64,000 bases of DNA from Algoriphagus aestuariicola (GTDB lineage: Bacteria; Bacteroidota; Bacteroidia; Cytophagales; Cyclobacteriaceae). Shown here piece after piece: positions 9,656-17,975 of this stretch. How positions within the stretch are numbered: position 1 is the first letter of the stretch; every line of letters starts with the position of its first letter. Below the pieces are notes generated by a model. The model was not told where the DNA came from. It worked only from the letters and a program-made list of their open reading frames with translations, and did no database searches. The position numbers and the translations under genes are program-made. Location of the stretch: positions 310,001-374,000 of the forward strand of contig NZ_JAFKCW010000002.1 in assembly GCF_017254835.1 (NCBI RefSeq). The letters run 5' to 3'.

Positions 9656-10555
9656 CTACAGATCATCCGCACTGAAAGTGTCCCCTTGTCGCAAATCCCC
9701 TGTCTCAAAACCCTTCTTAAACCACTTCATCCGCTGGGCCGAGGTCCCGTGGGTAAATGAATCCGGCACCACCCGTCCGGTAGATTGCTTTTGGAGTCTA
9801 TCGTCGCCAATCGCATTGGCGGCATTGAGCGCCTCCTCCAAGTCGCCCGCCTCCATCATCGCTGCAGACTGCTGGCTGTGATGGGCCCAAACGCCGGCCA
9901 AAAAATCTGCCTGTAGTTCAAGTCTAACCGAATTTTGATTGTACTCCTTTTCGCTCACCCTGCCCCGAAGATTGTGGACTTCATCCGTAATCCCCATGAT
10001 CTTTTGGATATGGTGCCCCACTTCATGGGCAATCACGTAGGCGTAAGCAAAGTCTCCCCCTGCCTGCAGCTTGGTCTCCATGTCCTGGAAAAAACTCAAG
10101 TCGAGGTATAGTTTTTCGTCAGCAGGGCAATAGAAAGGCCCTGTCGCGCTGCTCGCTGACCCACAAGCTGAAGAAACAGAGCCAGTGAAAAACACCAAAG
10201 TCGGCTCTCGATAACCCTGGATCTGCGTGTTCCACACGTCCTCGGTATCTGCTAGTATAGTCGCGGCAAAGGTAGCCATCTCCTCCTCCTCTGCACTCGG
10301 CGCGTAATTTTCCGAAGTAAAACCTTGGCCACCACCGCCACCCAGCATTCCTCCGATCAGATTCAGCGGATTATACCCCAACAGCACAGAACCAACCAGA
10401 AATACCCCGACCAGGATCAATCCCGTCTTGGAGAAAAGTATTCTTAAAAGCGGTCCAATCAACAGGGGATTGAATCCACCCGCTCCCACCCTCGGTCCTC
10501 CCTGTCCCCGTCTATCCTCGATATTTGAGCTCTGTCTTCTGCCTTGCCATTTCAT
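9656..10555 (-). CDS. ypfJ: Neutral zinc metallopeptidase, YpfJ family
   Basis: A 299-residue protein of the YpfJ/KPN_00728 family (Pfam zinc_peptidase PF04228). It has a short basic N-terminus, a single membrane segment (about 33-60), a Gly-rich linker and a peptidase domain. The zinc motif HEVGH is at residues 177-181. Downstream, the segment ELQADFLAGVWAHH carries the third ligand region. The CGSASSATGPFYCP segment is the conserved Cys-containing loop. It is probably inner-membrane anchored with the domain outside the cytoplasm. Substrate unknown. Monocistronic, divergent from the DUF1080 gene. Confidence 0.88.
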   Translation of the reverse strand: MKWQGRRQSSNIEDRRGQGGPRVGAGGFNPLLIGPLLRILFSKTGLILVGVFLVGSVLLGYNPLNLIGGMLGGGGGQGFTSENYAPSAEEEEMATFAATILADTEDVWNTQIQGYREPTLVFFTGSVSSACGSASSATGPFYCPADEKLYLDLSFFQDMETKLQAGGDFAYAYVIAHEVGHHIQKIMGITDEVHNLRGRVSEKEYNQNSVRLELQADFLAGVWAHHSQQSAAMMEAGDLEEALNAANAIGDDRLQKQSTGRVVPDSFTHGTSAQRMKWFKKGFETGDLRQGDTFSADDL

Positions 10556-10747
10556 ATTTATGTCATTTAAATTTAAAGGCCTTTTGGGATCCCGTATGAT
10601 GGGCAGTTAGTGCTCCAGTGATAGATTGACACATGCTCGATTTCATGGGATAAAAAATTTGTTTTCGGTTAAATTTAACCAAATTGATCCATCAAGAATT
10701 AAGCTAATTCCGTATTTCATCAATTCCAAAAATAATACCCATAACCT
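10556..10747. promoter_or_regulatory. AT-rich divergent intergenic region with a 14-bp palindrome
   Basis: This 192-bp gap separates two divergent genes. It contains the perfect palindrome GGTTAAATTTAACC at 10667-10680, about 68 bp before the DUF1080 start, a candidate regulator site. No match to the CGNAANCGNTTNCG operator of the locus at 35-50 kb is seen here, and no clear TAnnTTTG box. Confidence 0.3.
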
Positions 10748-11497
10748 ATGAAACTGAAGTTTTTTGCCTACGCCTTGTCCATTGCTCTGTTGGGCGCTTT
10801 TGATTCCTTTGCCCAAGAAGCATCCTATCTTGGAACCAAGCCTCCAAAAGGTGCAAAAGTCTACCTTGACGGCACCGCGAAATCACTCCACAAAAACTGG
10901 AAATATTGGGAAGGACCGCGGTTTTCCGCTGAGATGCCCATCAAATGGCCCGAGGTCACAGATCCAGTAGACGGTGGCAAAGCCATCAGTAGCAATGATC
11001 CAGCGGCTGCCGGTGGTAAATACGGCGCAGCGGACATCGTGACCAAGGACGAATTTCGGGACTTCGAAGCCCATGTGGAATTTTTGATCGCAAAGGAAGG
11101 CGGCAACAGTGGCGTTTATCTACAGAACCGCTACGAAATCCAAGTCTTGGACGGAGACTATGGAACACACGGCATGGCCGCAGTGATCAACGAGCATCTT
11201 CCCACTTCTGAGGAATACAAGGGCATTAGCAAGTGGAATGCCTACGATATCCAATTTAGGGCGGCCCGCTTTGTAGATGGAAAACTGACGGAAAAAGCTC
11301 GTGTGACACTCTACTTTAATGGGGTGAAAATCCATGACGACGTGGAGATACAGCAGGTCTGGGGTGGCCCGAATTCAGGAATTGATGGCGGGAACGATGG
11401 CGGGAAAGGCATCACCGATACCCCAGGCGGACTAAAGCTACAAGCAGAGGGGCACGATGTGCTTTATCGCAATATTTGGATCAAGGCCGTGAAATAA
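10748..11497 (+). CDS. Secreted DUF1080 (3-keto-disaccharide hydrolase-like) protein
   Basis: A 249-residue protein with a Sec signal peptide (hydrophobic stretch 5-20, likely cut after DSFA before QE) and one DUF1080 domain. This is a concanavalin-like beta-jelly-roll found in 3-keto-glycoside hydrolases/lyases. Typical segments are FEAHVEFLI, GNSGVYLQNRYEIQVLD and YRNIWIKAV at the C-terminus. In characterised systems such enzymes cleave glycosides already oxidised at C3 by a Gfo/Idh/MocA dehydrogenase. Here it stands alone, 24 kb from the other DUF1080 gene, and is followed by a strong hairpin. No lipobox is seen, so it is probably periplasmic. Confidence 0.82.
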   Translation: MKLKFFAYALSIALLGAFDSFAQEASYLGTKPPKGAKVYLDGTAKSLHKNWKYWEGPRFSAEMPIKWPEVTDPVDGGKAISSNDPAAAGGKYGAADIVTKDEFRDFEAHVEFLIAKEGGNSGVYLQNRYEIQVLDGDYGTHGMAAVINEHLPTSEEYKGISKWNAYDIQFRAARFVDGKLTEKARVTLYFNGVKIHDDVEIQQVWGGPNSGIDGGNDGGKGITDTPGGLKLQAEGHDVLYRNIWIKAVK

Positions 11498-11522
11498 GTG
11501 GCTTTGAAACCTTAAAAAATTG

Positions 11523-11556
11523 AAAACCCGACATCAATTGGTGCCGGGTTTTGCTT
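11523..11556. terminator. Hairpin terminator between convergent genes
   Basis: Arms AAAACCCG and CGGGTTTT with an inner CA/TG pair surround a short loop. A T-rich tail follows on the plus strand and the A-rich start serves the minus strand. It lies between the convergent DUF1080 and HIT genes and probably serves both. Confidence 0.6.
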
Positions 11557-11587
11557 TTCGTCAATTCACAGTAAGTATATCCGATTC

Positions 11588-11980
11588 CTAGAAGCCCTTG
11601 CGGATCGTCTCAGCAATTTCCGCCAGTTCCTCTTGGCTTAGTTTCAACTTCGGTCTTGAAAAATTGACATCATCCATGGTTTTCATCGGGATCAGGTGGA
11701 TATGGACGTGGGGTACTTCCAGTCCGATCACAGCCACTCCCACCCTCGTACACTTGATGGTCTTGTCTATGGCTTTTGCCACCTTCTGTGCAAATACGGT
11801 GAGCCGAGCCAAGGTATCCGGATGCATATCAAAAATATAGTCAGTTTCTTCCTTTGGCACGACCAGCACGTGGCCTTTTACCAAAGGCATAATATCCAGA
11901 AATGCTATGCAATGCTCGTCTTCGGCGACGATGTGTGCGGGAATCTCCCGGTTGATGATTTTGGAGAAAATGCTTGCCAT
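11588..11980 (-). CDS. HIT family nucleotide hydrolase/transferase
   Basis: A 130-residue protein of the histidine-triad family, with the HxHxH motif as HVHIHLIP near residues 92-99. The N-terminal SIFSKIINREIPA and ALSFLDI-like region are typical of the HinT/Fhit-like branch. It hydrolyses nucleoside phosphoramidates or dinucleotides in the cytoplasm. It follows greA by 41 bases, but a hairpin with a T tract lies in that gap, so it may be expressed partly by read-through. Confidence 0.9.
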   Translation of the reverse strand: MASIFSKIINREIPAHIVAEDEHCIAFLDIMPLVKGHVLVVPKEETDYIFDMHPDTLARLTVFAQKVAKAIDKTIKCTRVGVAVIGLEVPHVHIHLIPMKTMDDVNFSRPKLKLSQEELAEIAETIRKGF

Positions 11981-11987
11981 AGTGTTT

Positions 11988-12016
11988 CAAAAAAAAATCC
12001 CGGGACAATCCGGGAT
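11988..12016 (-). terminator. Terminator of greA
   Basis: On the minus strand, arms ATCCCGG and CCGGGAT (11997-12003 and 12010-12016) are followed directly by a run of T. It sits between the greA stop and the HIT start. Confidence 0.65.
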
Positions 12017-12021
12017 GATGA

Positions 12022-12495
12022 TCAATATTTAATGTCCAGAATTTCAAACTGCAACTTGCCGGCAGGGGCATTGATCTCAGCGATCTCGCCGATACATTTG
12101 CCTACCAGACCCTTTCCAAAGGGAGATGCAAGAGATATCTTCCCCGCTTTCAAGTCAGCTTCCTCTTCAGATACCAACTTGTAGCTTACGGTCATGCCGT
12201 TCTTCACGTTTTTGATCGTCACGGTGCTTAGGATGCCCACCTTGGAAGTGTCCATTTGGGAATTGTCCAAGATACGGGCGTTGCCTACTACCGCTTCCAA
12301 TTTGGCGATCTTGAGTTCCAGAAGGCCTTGAGCGTCTTTCGCCGCATCATATTCCGCGTTTTCGCTCAGGTCACCCTTGTCCCGCGCCTCGGCAATCTGA
12401 CGGGCTATATCTGTCCTGCCTTTGGTCTTCAACTCCTGAAGTTCATCCTTCAGCTTCTTCAGTCCTTCCTCGGTGTAGTATTGTACTTTTGACAT
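12022..12495 (-). CDS. greA: Transcription elongation factor GreA
   Basis: A 157-residue cytosolic factor with an N-terminal antiparallel coiled coil (about 1-75) and an FKBP-like C-terminal domain. It enters the RNA polymerase secondary channel and stimulates cleavage of backtracked RNA. The conserved acidic tip of the coiled coil is seen in SENAEYDAAKD. The start is the ATG at 12493-12495 (MSKVQYYT). An upstream in-frame start at 12522 would lie inside the leader hairpin and is rejected. The promoter at 12584-12613 gives a leader of about 80 bases containing an 18-bp perfect hairpin. Confidence 0.95.
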   Translation of the reverse strand: MSKVQYYTEEGLKKLKDELQELKTKGRTDIARQIAEARDKGDLSENAEYDAAKDAQGLLELKIAKLEAVVGNARILDNSQMDTSKVGILSTVTIKNVKNGMTVSYKLVSEEEADLKAGKISLASPFGKGLVGKCIGEIAEINAPAGKLQFEILDIKY

Positions 12496-12521
12496 AGTTT
12501 TTTGCTTTTTCGAAAGGCACA

Positions 12522-12567
12522 AAAAACAAAGTAACGGTCACGTGGTGGAGACCGTTACTTTGTTTTT
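12522..12567 (-). terminator. 18-bp perfect hairpin with T tail in the greA leader
   Basis: AAAAACAAAGTAACGGTC at 12522-12539 is perfectly complementary to 12550-12567, with a 10-base loop. Reading toward greA, the stem ends in TTTGTTTTTTG. It may terminate the upstream dehydrogenase/mgtE transcript. Because the greA promoter lies upstream of it, it would also act in the greA leader as an attenuator. Confidence 0.7.
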
Positions 12568-12583
12568 GCCTTTATTTGATAAG

Positions 12584-12613
12584 CAAAGATAGGAAAGCTT
12601 TTTGACTAAGCAA
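12584..12613 (-). promoter_or_regulatory. greA promoter
   Basis: On the minus strand, TTG is followed by 19 bases and then TATCTTTG, an exact fit to the Bacteroidota vegetative pattern. The predicted start of transcription (about 12577) is upstream of the leader hairpin. Confidence 0.65.
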
Positions 12614-12652
12614 GACCTTGGAGCTTCGGCGCTCCGCCCCTCAACGCGTAAT

Positions 12653-13585
12653 TTATTCTTTAAAAGCCTTTCTGATCTTTTTGACCAGCACCTGGTTGAT
12701 CTTCACGTAAGACTCAAAAGTCCAGCCCGCCACGTGGGGGGAAAAGAGGACGTTCGGTCTCTGGGCAAGTTTCTCAAATTCCTCTTTTTGTTCTGGAGTA
12801 AACTTCTTGAATTTCTCATTTTCCAGTACATCCAGCACAGCCCCGCGAAGAACGCCCAGATCCAGTGCGGCATTCAGTGTGGCAAAGCTGACCACCTCAC
12901 CCCTCGCAGTATTGATCAGCCAAAAAGGTTTCGAAAAGCTCCTAATTTCATCCAAAGTAAAGAAATTGCGGGTCTCCTGTGTCAGCGGAACGTGGATGCT
13001 GAGGACATCAGCTTCGGCCTTTAGTTTTTCCCAGGTCACCTCCTTGACGGGTTCCTTCGTGTAGTCGATCTTGTATTTGTCAAAGGCTAGAATCTTCACG
13101 CCGAATCCGCCGAGGCGTTTCGCGAAAGACTTTCCCATGTTTCCATAGCCCATGATCCCCACAGTCTTTCCCATCAGTTCGTCTCCACGGTTTCCTTCCC
13201 TATCCCAGATTCCTTTGCGGACTTCCGAATCCGCCTTGATGATATGGTTGAACAAAGCCAACAAGCCTCCCACCGCATGCTCTGCGACGGCGTCTCGGTT
13301 TCCCTTTGCTGCGTGAAAGAGTTTGATCCCGCGCTGCACCATGTAGTCCAAGTCGATCTGATCCAGCCCAGCTCCCGCCCTTGCTATAAATTTGAGCTTG
13401 GACGCTTTTTCCATCAATTCCCGATCCATGGGAGTCTTGGAACGAATAATAAGCCCTTCGAATTCGCCAACCTGGTCTAGGATTTCCATGCGGGTGATCT
13501 TGGGAGAATAGGTAACCTGATGTCCATCTTTTTGCAGCATATCCATAATGCTGAGATGCATCTCGTCGATAATCAGAATTTTCAT
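12653..13585 (-). CDS. D-2-hydroxyacid dehydrogenase (phosphoglycerate-dehydrogenase-like)
   Basis: A 310-residue NAD-dependent dehydrogenase. The Rossmann motif VGIMGYGNMGKSFA is near residue 145. The catalytic Arg is in NTARGEVV, the Glu region follows in VLDVLENE, and the His is in FSPHVAGWT. It resembles SerA-type enzymes but lacks the ACT/ASB C-terminal domains, so serine synthesis is possible but not proven. It follows mgtE by two bases and is cotranscribed with it. Confidence 0.85.
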   Translation of the reverse strand: MKILIIDEMHLSIMDMLQKDGHQVTYSPKITRMEILDQVGEFEGLIIRSKTPMDRELMEKASKLKFIARAGAGLDQIDLDYMVQRGIKLFHAAKGNRDAVAEHAVGGLLALFNHIIKADSEVRKGIWDREGNRGDELMGKTVGIMGYGNMGKSFAKRLGGFGVKILAFDKYKIDYTKEPVKEVTWEKLKAEADVLSIHVPLTQETRNFFTLDEIRSFSKPFWLINTARGEVVSFATLNAALDLGVLRGAVLDVLENEKFKKFTPEQKEEFEKLAQRPNVLFSPHVAGWTFESYVKINQVLVKKIRKAFKE

Positions 13586-13587
13586 TT

Positions 13588-14955
13588 CTAAAGTTTGAGT
13601 AAAAGCATCGCGACAGCGAAATAAACTGTCAATCCCAACAGGTCGTTGGTCGTCGTAATGAAAGGCCCCGATGCGATGGCCGGGTTGATTCCAAATCTAT
13701 TTAACACTAACGGAGTCACGGTTCCCATAAACGAGGACAACAAGACCACACAAAACAACGAAAACCCAATTGTAACTCCGAAAATCGGTTCAAACCTGTA
13801 AACAAAAACCACGACTAAAAACACGAATGCTCCCAATACGACTCCATTTAGCAACGCTACAAAAAGTCCTTTCAAAAAACGCTGCATCGGCGTATCGTCA
13901 AAAGCTGATTTGGATGCCAAAGACTGGACGATGAGTGAAGATGCCTGGATTCCGACGTTTCCTCCCGTCGCCGCAACGAGTGGGATAAACGAGGCCAGCG
14001 CCAAGTATTTGCTGAGCCCCATTTCAAAATAGCCAATAATTTTGGCCCCCATCAGTCCACCTAGCACACCGATGAGCAGCCAAGGAAGTCGGGCTTTCGA
14101 GATTGTGAGAACGGAATCGGACTCTTCAATATCCGCCGACACCCCCGCCATCGCCTGGATATCCTCCTCGGCCTCCTCCTGCACGACGTCCAGAATATCA
14201 TCGACGGTGATTCGGCCGACCAGCTTTTTCTTGGCATTGATGACAGGGACGGATTCCAAGTCATATTTCCTCATGATGGCAGCCACCTCCTCCTGATCCA
14301 TGTGGACAGGTACCGAGATGACATCCTCGTCGTAGATATCTTCAATCTTGGTATCGGAAGACGCCAAAATGATCTTTTTCAGCGAGACCCTGCCAAGCAA
14401 CTGCTGCCGATTGTTGACCACATAGATGGAATAGATTTTTTCGACGTTTTCGGCTTGGCGGCGGATTTCCGCGATGGTCTGGACAACGTTCCAGTTTTTG
14501 TTGGCCCGGATGAATTCCTTCGCCATGATACCACCAGCTGTGTCCTCTTCATAGCGGAGGAGTTCGAGGATCTGCTCGAGCTTGACCCGGTCTTGGATTT
14601 CGGCAATGACTTCTTCCCTTTCTTTCTCGGGGAAAAGGCTCAAAATATCCGCCCCATCATCGGAATCCATCAACTCAATCCATGAAGCGACTTCGGACGT
14701 CTCCAGCTCACGAAGTACCTTGACCACCGTGTCTTCATCCAGCTCGATCAGGATATCCGCTGCCAGCTGTTTTTCCAGCAATCGCAGCACATAGATCGAC
14801 TCCTGCATGCTGAGCTCATCCAGAATCGCAGCGATATCCGCCACATTGACCCCCTCCAGGGAATCCCGGATAAAGTCAATATTCTCCTGCTCGATCCCCT
14901 GCTTGAGGCTTTCCAGATATTCCTTCGATAGCTCAAATTGCTTAATTGGCTCCAC
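13588..14955 (-). CDS. mgtE: Magnesium transporter MgtE
   Basis: A 455-residue protein with the full MgtE architecture: N-terminal helical superhelix (about 1-135), paired CBS domains (about 140-265), a plug helix and five C-terminal membrane helices (about 290-455). The C-terminal motif FITTTNDLLGLTVYF and the ATGGNVGIQASS segment belong to the Mg2+ pore. Cytosolic Mg2+ binding to the N and CBS domains closes the channel. The start is a GTG at 14953-14955, inside the 3' end of rsmA (14-base overlap), so the two are coupled. No riboswitch space is present before it. Confidence 0.92.
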   Translation of the reverse strand: MEPIKQFELSKEYLESLKQGIEQENIDFIRDSLEGVNVADIAAILDELSMQESIYVLRLLEKQLAADILIELDEDTVVKVLRELETSEVASWIELMDSDDGADILSLFPEKEREEVIAEIQDRVKLEQILELLRYEEDTAGGIMAKEFIRANKNWNVVQTIAEIRRQAENVEKIYSIYVVNNRQQLLGRVSLKKIILASSDTKIEDIYDEDVISVPVHMDQEEVAAIMRKYDLESVPVINAKKKLVGRITVDDILDVVQEEAEEDIQAMAGVSADIEESDSVLTISKARLPWLLIGVLGGLMGAKIIGYFEMGLSKYLALASFIPLVAATGGNVGIQASSLIVQSLASKSAFDDTPMQRFLKGLFVALLNGVVLGAFVFLVVVFVYRFEPIFGVTIGFSLFCVVLLSSFMGTVTPLVLNRFGINPAIASGPFITTTNDLLGLTVYFAVAMLLLKL

Positions 14956-15727
14956 GACCTTTCTCGATTTGTTGGGTCAAAAACACAAAATCCGCCACAT
15001 CCAGCTGCTCAGCGCGTTTGTCCAAGATAGGATTGGATCTGAACTCTTCGGAAAGTTCAAATGATTTGAGCGCGTTTCTCAGCGTTTTTCTCCGGGTGGA
15101 GAAACCTCCTTTGACGACTTTGAAAAAAAGACGCTCGTCGCAGTCCAACTTCTCGACGGCGTTCCTTGTCAGCCGGATCACTCCCGAATTGACCTTCGGA
15201 GGAGGATTGAACACTCCGGGCGGTACGGTAAACAGGTATTCGATATCATACCAAGCCTGCAAAAGAACAGACAAAATACCGTAGTCCTTGTTTCCCTTAG
15301 GGGACGCGATCCTTTCGGCGACTTCCTTCTGCAACATACATACCACTTCTGTCACGCGGTTTTTCTCTTCGAGCACTTTGAAAAAAATCTGGGAGGAAAT
15401 GTTGTAGGGGAAATTTCCCGCTATCGCGTACTTGTCCGGCAGTAGAGTACTCGAGTTGTATTTCAGATAGTCACCCTCGATGATTCGGTCTCCCAACTGG
15501 GGATATTTCTGATGTAGGTAGGCGATGCTCTCTTTGTCGATATCTATCAGGTAAAGTTCCTGGGGGTTCTTCAGGAGAAAATCCGTCAACACGCCCATCC
15601 CGGGGCCGATCTCCAACACCTGGTTTACACCTCCATGCCCTTTGACGGCCTGGGCGATACGCTCGGCAATGCTCAAATCGGTCAAGAAATGCTGTCCTAG
15701 ATGCTTTTTGGGTTTGACTTTTTCCAT
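14942..15727 (-). CDS. rsmA: 16S rRNA (adenine1518/1519-N6) dimethyltransferase RsmA
   Basis: A 261-residue KsgA/RsmA enzyme that dimethylates two adjacent adenosines in the 3' end of 16S rRNA. The start KPKKHLGQHFLTD is the family signature. The SAM motif is LEIGPGMGVLTDFLL and the catalytic motif is NFPYNIS. The ATG at 15725-15727 is chosen, because a longer frame to 15784 would add 19 residues not found in the family. First gene of rsmA-mgtE-dehydrogenase; divergent from pdxA. Confidence 0.94.
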   Translation of the reverse strand: MEKVKPKKHLGQHFLTDLSIAERIAQAVKGHGGVNQVLEIGPGMGVLTDFLLKNPQELYLIDIDKESIAYLHQKYPQLGDRIIEGDYLKYNSSTLLPDKYAIAGNFPYNISSQIFFKVLEEKNRVTEVVCMLQKEVAERIASPKGNKDYGILSVLLQAWYDIEYLFTVPPGVFNPPPKVNSGVIRLTRNAVEKLDCDERLFFKVVKGGFSTRRKTLRNALKSFELSEEFRSNPILDKRAEQLDVADFVFLTQQIEKGRGAN

Positions 15728-15830
15728 CCTCGGGCTCTGATAAATTTTAATAAATTGCAGCCTAAAATTAAGGGAATATTCCAAAACGGCCGGGAATTTT
15801 GTCCTGGCCCCAAATTCAGCAGATCAAATC

Positions 15831-16853
15831 ATGAACGCCAAAAAGCAAAGGCCCATCCTCGGGATCAGCATAGGAGACATCAACGGAATAGGGATAGAGG
15901 TCACCTTGAGAGCCTTATCCGACAGCCGCGTGTTCAAGTCATTTACGCCACTGATATATGGGCATGGCAAAGCGTTGACTTTTTATCGTAAGCTCATGAG
16001 TTTGGATGATTTCAATTTCACCCAAATCCGTAGCTTGGACGAAATTCAACACCGCAAGATCAACGTGATCAACGTGTCGGAAGACTGTCCTGAAATCATC
16101 CCTGGCGTGGAAACCGCAGAGGCTGGCAAAATGGCCCTCGAGGCCCTCCGAGCGGCGGTCAACGATCTCAAGGAAGGGAAAATCAAGGGGCTGGTCACCG
16201 CGCCGCTGAACAAAAACAACCTCAACTCAGCCGAATTCAAATTCATTGGACATACCGAGTTCATCACTGAGGCCGTTGGAGCCAAAGACAGTCTGATGAT
16301 GATGGTGGACGAGACGATCCGCGTCGGCATGGCGACTGGCCATCTGCCTTTGGCAAAAGTCCCGCAAGCCATCACCAAAGAACGTATTCTTCAGAAAGCG
16401 AACATTTTTCTGAAAAGTCTCGAGACAGACTTTGGGATCAACAAGCCCAAAATCGCCATCCTCGGATTGAATCCGCATGCCGGCGAGGATGGGCTGCTGG
16501 GCGAAGAGGAAGAAAAGGTCATCAAACCCGCCATCCGCGAGCTCAAGGACCAAAACAAAATGGTCTTTGGCCCCTATCCTGCAGACGGCTTCTTTGGGAT
16601 GATGCACCACAAAAAGTTTGACGGAGTGCTCGCAATGTACCACGATCAGGGATTGATTCCGTTCAAGTCCATCGCCTTTAGCTCGGGGGTGAATTTTACC
16701 GCCGGATTGCCAGTCATTCGCACCTCTCCCGACCATGGCACTGCCTACAACATCGCAGGAAAAAACGTGGCGGATGAAGGTTCGATGCGAGCTGCTTTGT
16801 TTTTGGCAGCGGACATCATTAACCACCACGAACCAGAGGAAGTGGAAACCTGA
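15831..16853 (+). CDS. pdxA: 4-hydroxythreonine-4-phosphate dehydrogenase PdxA
   Basis: A 340-residue NAD-dependent dehydrogenase of pyridoxal phosphate synthesis (DXP-dependent route). The PdxA signatures ISIGDINGIGIEV at the N-terminus, VTAPLNK, GHTEF, GLNPHAGE and AMYHDQGLIPFK (with metal-binding His) are all present, as is TSPDHGTAYNIAG near the C-terminus. The length is normal. It precedes the DUF177-rpmF block but is separated from it by 109 bp with its own promoter. Confidence 0.94.
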   Translation: MNAKKQRPILGISIGDINGIGIEVTLRALSDSRVFKSFTPLIYGHGKALTFYRKLMSLDDFNFTQIRSLDEIQHRKINVINVSEDCPEIIPGVETAEAGKMALEALRAAVNDLKEGKIKGLVTAPLNKNNLNSAEFKFIGHTEFITEAVGAKDSLMMMVDETIRVGMATGHLPLAKVPQAITKERILQKANIFLKSLETDFGINKPKIAILGLNPHAGEDGLLGEEEEKVIKPAIRELKDQNKMVFGPYPADGFFGMMHHKKFDGVLAMYHDQGLIPFKSIAFSSGVNFTAGLPVIRTSPDHGTAYNIAGKNVADEGSMRAALFLAADIINHHEPEEVET

Positions 16854-16906
16854 GCAGTTTAAGTTTAAAAACAAAGCCAAAAACCAAATATTATTTTAAG
16901 ATCCGC

Positions 16907-16937
16907 TTTAGCAATTTTAAATTATTACCTACATTTG
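16907..16937 (+). promoter_or_regulatory. Promoter of the DUF177-rpmF unit
   Basis: TTTA, then 19 bases, then TACATTTG (16930-16937), an exact TAnnTTTG -7 element. GGAGG at 16951-16955 and the GTG start at 16963 follow. Confidence 0.6.
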
Positions 16938-16962
16938 CGGTCTTAAATCGGGAGGACAAATC

Positions 16963-17541
16963 GTGAAATTCTGGAAAAGCTTTGATATTGAGATCATTAA
17001 GTTCAAAGAAGGAAAGCACGAAATCGACTTTGAAATTGGGGATTCTTTTTTCCAAAACTTCGAAGACAACGAAATTGTCGAAAAAGGAAAGCTGACCACA
17101 CGGGTCATCATGGACAAAGGGGCTAATGTAATTGAGCTCACTTTCCACATCAAAGGCACTGTGCAGTTGACCTGCGACCGCAGCCTGGAGTTGTTTGATC
17201 ATCCCTTGGATTTCACCGAAAAGATGATCTACAAGTATGGCGGCGAAGAGCAGGAGATAGATGAAAACGTCTATATGATCACCCGGGATACACCCACGAT
17301 CAATGTGGCGCAGCTGATCTATGAATTTATCCTGCTGGCTCTACCGGCCAAGAAAATCCATCCAGACTACCTAAACGAGCTGGACGATGAAGACTTGGAC
17401 GTAGACGGAGGATATGTGTACATCGACGATGAATTGGAGGGTGAAACCGAGGACGAAACTCCTGACTCGAAGGAAGAAACCAAGCCTGTCGATCCCCGAT
17501 GGGAACAATTGATGAAGTTAAAAAACAAAGAACAATCATAA
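16963..17541 (+). CDS. YceD/DUF177 family protein
   Basis: A 192-residue acidic protein of the DUF177/YceD family, usually encoded directly upstream of rpmF and implicated in 23S rRNA maturation or ribosome assembly. The conserved segment with CDRSLE (near residue 71) and a strongly acidic C-terminal tail are present. The family often has two CxxC-like positions; only one Cys is seen here. The start is a GTG with GGAGG seven bases upstream. rpmF begins 12 bases after the stop. Confidence 0.88.
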   Translation: MKFWKSFDIEIIKFKEGKHEIDFEIGDSFFQNFEDNEIVEKGKLTTRVIMDKGANVIELTFHIKGTVQLTCDRSLELFDHPLDFTEKMIYKYGGEEQEIDENVYMITRDTPTINVAQLIYEFILLALPAKKIHPDYLNELDDEDLDVDGGYVYIDDELEGETEDETPDSKEETKPVDPRWEQLMKLKNKEQS

Positions 17542-17553
17542 ACCACGCATAAA

Positions 17554-17745
17554 ATGGCACATCCTAAACGCAAAATTTCGAAAACCAGAAGAGATAAAAG
17601 AAGAACTCATTACAAACTGGAAGCTCCGGGATTGGCGAAATGCCCAACTACCGGCGAAATGCACCTGCCTCACAGAGCATTCTGGCTTGATGGCAAATTG
17701 TACTACAAAGGACAGGTAATCATCGAAAAAGAGGTAAGGGCTTAA
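17554..17745 (+). CDS. rpmF: 50S ribosomal protein L32
   Basis: A 63-residue ribosomal protein with the L32 N-terminus [17 protein letters not shown]. Only one Cys is present ([12 protein letters not shown]); the second half of the usual zinc ribbon reads FWLDGKLYY, without Cys. This is therefore a zinc-independent (C-minus) form. It follows DUF177 and is closed by a hairpin terminator. Confidence 0.95.
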   Translation: MAHPKRKISKTRRDKRRTHYKLEAPGLAKCPTTGEMHLPHRAFWLDGKLYYKGQVIIEKEVRA

Positions 17746-17769
17746 TTGCACTCCGACTCCAACACCTAT

Positions 17770-17802
17770 AAATCCACTCCCGCAAAGGAGTGGATTTTTT
17801 GT
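17770..17802 (+). terminator. Terminator after rpmF
   Basis: Arms AAATCCACTCC (17770-17780) and GGAGTGGATTT (17787-17797) with a six-base loop, then a T tract. It separates DUF177-rpmF from fabH. Confidence 0.75.
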
Positions 17803-17860
17803 TTTCACAAACTGAAAAGACCTGACTTGCAAGGAGTTTAGCCAATGTGGGCGCTTAGGT

Positions 17861-17892
17861 TTTGGTGGTCAGATGGCATTGTACTATTTTTG
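17861..17892 (+). promoter_or_regulatory. fabH promoter
   Basis: TTTG at 17861-17864, 20 bases, then TATTTTTG at 17885-17892: a full match to the Bacteroidota consensus. It lies inside the possible N-terminal extension of fabH and so supports the ATG at 17976. The predicted leader is about 75 bases. Confidence 0.7.
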
Positions 17893-17975
17893 GCCTTCCT
17901 CGGGCCATGCCTGAAATACAAACAACCCATTTTGGGGCATCTATAGCTATTCCTGCTCCAATTAAACCTATACAA

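Noticed and set aside
17862-17975. N-terminal extension of fabH
   Set aside because: The stretch holds a consensus promoter and the extension has no counterpart in FabH.
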